Shown one piece after another: positions 5,646 through 6,781 of a DNA stretch of 6,781 bases (position 1 is its first letter; every line of letters begins with the position of its first letter). This DNA comes from Bacillota bacterium (GTDB lineage Bacteria > Bacillota > Clostridia > Lachnospirales > Lachnospiraceae). The stretch covers positions 1-6,781 of the forward strand of contig JAFADH010000168.1 in the NCBI GenBank assembly GCA_023424995.1. The letters run 5' to 3'. A program made the position numbers and the translations under genes. Under the pieces are notes generated by a model. That model ran no database searches and was not told the origin of the DNA. It saw only the letters and a list, made by a program, of their open reading frames with translations.

Positions 5646-6605
5646 ATGAAGGCAATATTCATGGGTACCCCCGACTTTGCGGCAACGATACTCGCAAAGC
5701 TGATCGATACCGGTTATGATATCATCGGTGTGGTAACACAACCCGATAAACAGAAGGGAAGAGGCCGGGAGGTAAGCTTTTCACCGGTGAAGGAGCTTGC
5801 TTTACGGTATGGTATGAAGGTATATCAGCCGGTTAAGGTAAAGGAGCAGGAGTTTTTAGAGACAGTAAGGGAATTGGCTCCGGAGGTTATCATTGTGGCC
5901 GCCTTCGGCCAGATATTGCCGAGGGCTCTGCTGGATATTCCTCCCTTCGGCTGCATCAATGTACATGCTTCCCTGCTGCCCAGATACCGCGGGGCGGCTC
6001 CGATCCAGTATTCCATCATCGATGGGGAGGAGAAGACAGGCATCACCATTATGCACATGGATGCGGGACTGGATACCGGTGATATTATATTACAGAGGGA
6101 GCTTCCCATTGCAGGGGATGAGACCGGAGGCAGTTTGTTCGAAAAGATGGCGGAGCTTGGTGCCGTGCTGTTGACAGAAGCTTTGCAGCAGATAAAGGCA
6201 GGAACCGCCGCCAGGCTTCCCCAGGATAATGAGAAAGCAACCTATGTGAAACCAATAAATAAAGAGATGGGAAGAATGGATTTTACCAGGCCTGCCGTCG
6301 AACTGGAACGTCTTATCCGCGGACTGAATCCCTGGCCGAGCGCCTTTACCCTATTGGGCGGAAAGACCTTGAAACTATGGCAGGCAGCGGCGGAGGAGGA
6401 CAGGGAAAGGGCTGCTTCCCCGTTACCGGGAGAGTTGCCGGTGTTGCCGGGAGAAGTTGCAGAAGTACGCAGGGACGGCATCGTTGTGAAGACCGGAGAC
6501 GGCTTGCTGGTTGTGAAAGAGCTCCAGCTGGAAGGGAAAAAGCGTATGACTGCCGATGCCTTCTTACGCGGCTATACCGTCCTTCCCGGAACAAAGCTGG
6601 GATGA
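5646..6605 (+). CDS. fmt: Methionyl-tRNA formyltransferase
   Basis: This enzyme transfers a formyl group from 10-formyltetrahydrofolate to the methionine on initiator tRNA, the first step of bacterial translation initiation. Its 319 residues are normal for the family. The N-terminal Rossmann-like catalytic domain shows FMGTPDFA (5-12), QPDKQKGRG (32-40, the tRNA-contacting loop region), INVHASLLPRYRGAAPIQ (104-121) and MDAGLDTGD (138-146). The expected catalytic residues Asn105, His107 and Asp143 are all present. The C-terminal tRNA-binding domain follows, from roughly 210, with GLNPWPSAF (227-235) and a last conserved stretch near GKKRMTADAFLRGY (297-310). The linker between these carries a short duplicated LPGE segment (260-270; see findings). 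fmt begins 23 bases after def, so the two are almost certainly translated from one mRNA. No clear intrinsic terminator follows it in view. Confidence 0.97.
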   Translation: MKAIFMGTPDFAATILAKLIDTGYDIIGVVTQPDKQKGRGREVSFSPVKELALRYGMKVYQPVKVKEQEFLETVRELAPEVIIVAAFGQILPRALLDIPPFGCINVHASLLPRYRGAAPIQYSIIDGEEKTGITIMHMDAGLDTGDIILQRELPIAGDETGGSLFEKMAELGAVLLTEALQQIKAGTAARLPQDNEKATYVKPINKEMGRMDFTRPAVELERLIRGLNPWPSAFTLLGGKTLKLWQAAAEEDRERAASPLPGELPVLPGEVAEVRRDGIVVKTGDGLLVVKELQLEGKKRMTADAFLRGYTVLPGTKLG

Positions 6606-6701
6606 AGTGCAAGCCGGATCCGGCGGTAAATTCTGTAACAGACATGTACTTTAAATAAAATCCCGAATTAATGCTAAAATTATTACCGGAATAAATTCTA
6701 A

Positions 6702-6711
6702 AATAAATGCT
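6702..6711 (+). repeat. Decamer AATAAATGCT, copy 3 (after fmt)
   Basis: Third exact copy. A near copy (AATTAATGCT, 6667-6676) lies 25 bases upstream, and CTAAAAT follows or precedes both. Unlike copies 1 and 2, no AAGGAGG site and start codon follow at the same distance. Confidence 0.4.
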
Positions 6712-6743
6712 GTGGAAGGATAAGCCGGAGAAATTTAATAAAA

Positions 6744-6772
6744 TATTAATTTGACCTTCAAATTTATATAAT
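6744..6772 (+). promoter_or_regulatory. Probable promoter with a FabT-like operator for the next gene
   Basis: A perfect -10 box TATAAT (6767-6772) is preceded by the 17-base inverted repeat AATTTGACCTTCAAATT (6748-6764), with perfect 7-base arms around CCT. The -35 position at 17-base spacing (6744-6749, TATTAA) is poor. The repeat therefore fills the space between the two boxes, the usual geometry for a repressor site. Its TTTGA-N3-TCAAA form resembles the operator of FabT, the MarR-family regulator of fatty acid synthesis, as I remember it. The regulated gene is not visible. Confidence 0.45.
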
Positions 6773-6781
6773 AAGTTTATG

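Larger units (their letters stand above)
6606..6781. other. AT-rich region after fmt with no gene
   Basis: It contains the palindrome GCCGGATCCGGC (6613-6624), which as RNA gives only a four-pair stem without a T run and so is a poor terminator. It also holds the third decamer copy and, at the right edge, an inverted repeat next to a TATAAT box. The only short frames (for example from ATG 6707, 15 codons) lack a ribosome binding site. The next gene must start beyond the window. Confidence 0.6.

Noticed and set aside
6613..6624. GCCGGATCCGGC as the fmt terminator
   Set aside because: The RNA stem is only four pairs and no T run follows; it may be a chance palindrome.
6751..6772. TTGACC paired with TATAAT as a standard promoter
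   Set aside because: The spacing is only 10 bases, far below the 16-18 needed; TTGACC is better read as part of the inverted repeat.

Overview
The window looks like chromosomal housekeeping DNA from a Clostridia-class Firmicute, most likely a Lachnospiraceae-type organism. The reasons are the moderately GC-rich genes separated by very AT-rich spacers, strong AAGGAGG ribosome binding sites, sigma-A style promoters and the gene order murE-priA-def-fmt. The genus assignment is an inference from style and gene order; no rRNA or other marker gene is present.

Layout, left to right, with all genes on the + strand. (1) Bases 1-822 are the 3' end of a ComEC/Rec2-type gene, cut by the left edge; only the metallo-beta-lactamase-fold domain is visible. 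It ends in a strong hairpin terminator (822-864). (2) Bases 865-1300 are an AT-rich spacer with no convincing gene. It holds several inverted repeats, a pair of abutting 10-bp palindromes (1105-1125) and a near-consensus promoter (TTTACA-N16-TATAAT, 1183-1210) that should drive murE. (3) Bases 1301-6605 form a compact four-gene cluster: murE (peptidoglycan stem-peptide ligase), priA (replication restart helicase), def (peptide deformylase) and fmt (methionyl-tRNA formyltransferase). The spacers are 79, 52 and 23 bp, so the genes are probably co-transcribed, perhaps with an extra weak promoter just before priA. (4) Bases 6606-6781 are an AT-rich tail with no gene. At the far right a 17-bp inverted repeat, AATTTGACCTTCAAATT, sits against a TATAAT box, as expected for a repressed promoter whose gene starts outside the window.

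Functionally, fmt and def are the two ends of the N-formylmethionine cycle: Fmt formylates initiator Met-tRNA and Def removes the formyl group from new proteins. priA restarts stalled replication forks, and murE adds the third amino acid of the peptidoglycan stem peptide. priA-def-fmt is a well-known Firmicute neighbourhood; murE at its head is the less standard member.

I found no mobile element, CRISPR array, RNA gene or evident novel defence or metabolic system. The most interesting signals are regulatory: the FabT-like operator at the right edge, a decamer (AATAAATGCT) repeated three times in the spacers, and palindromes in the spacers and near the priA 3' end. In addition, the MurE protein carries sequence signatures that look mixed between the lysine-type and diaminopimelate-type families.
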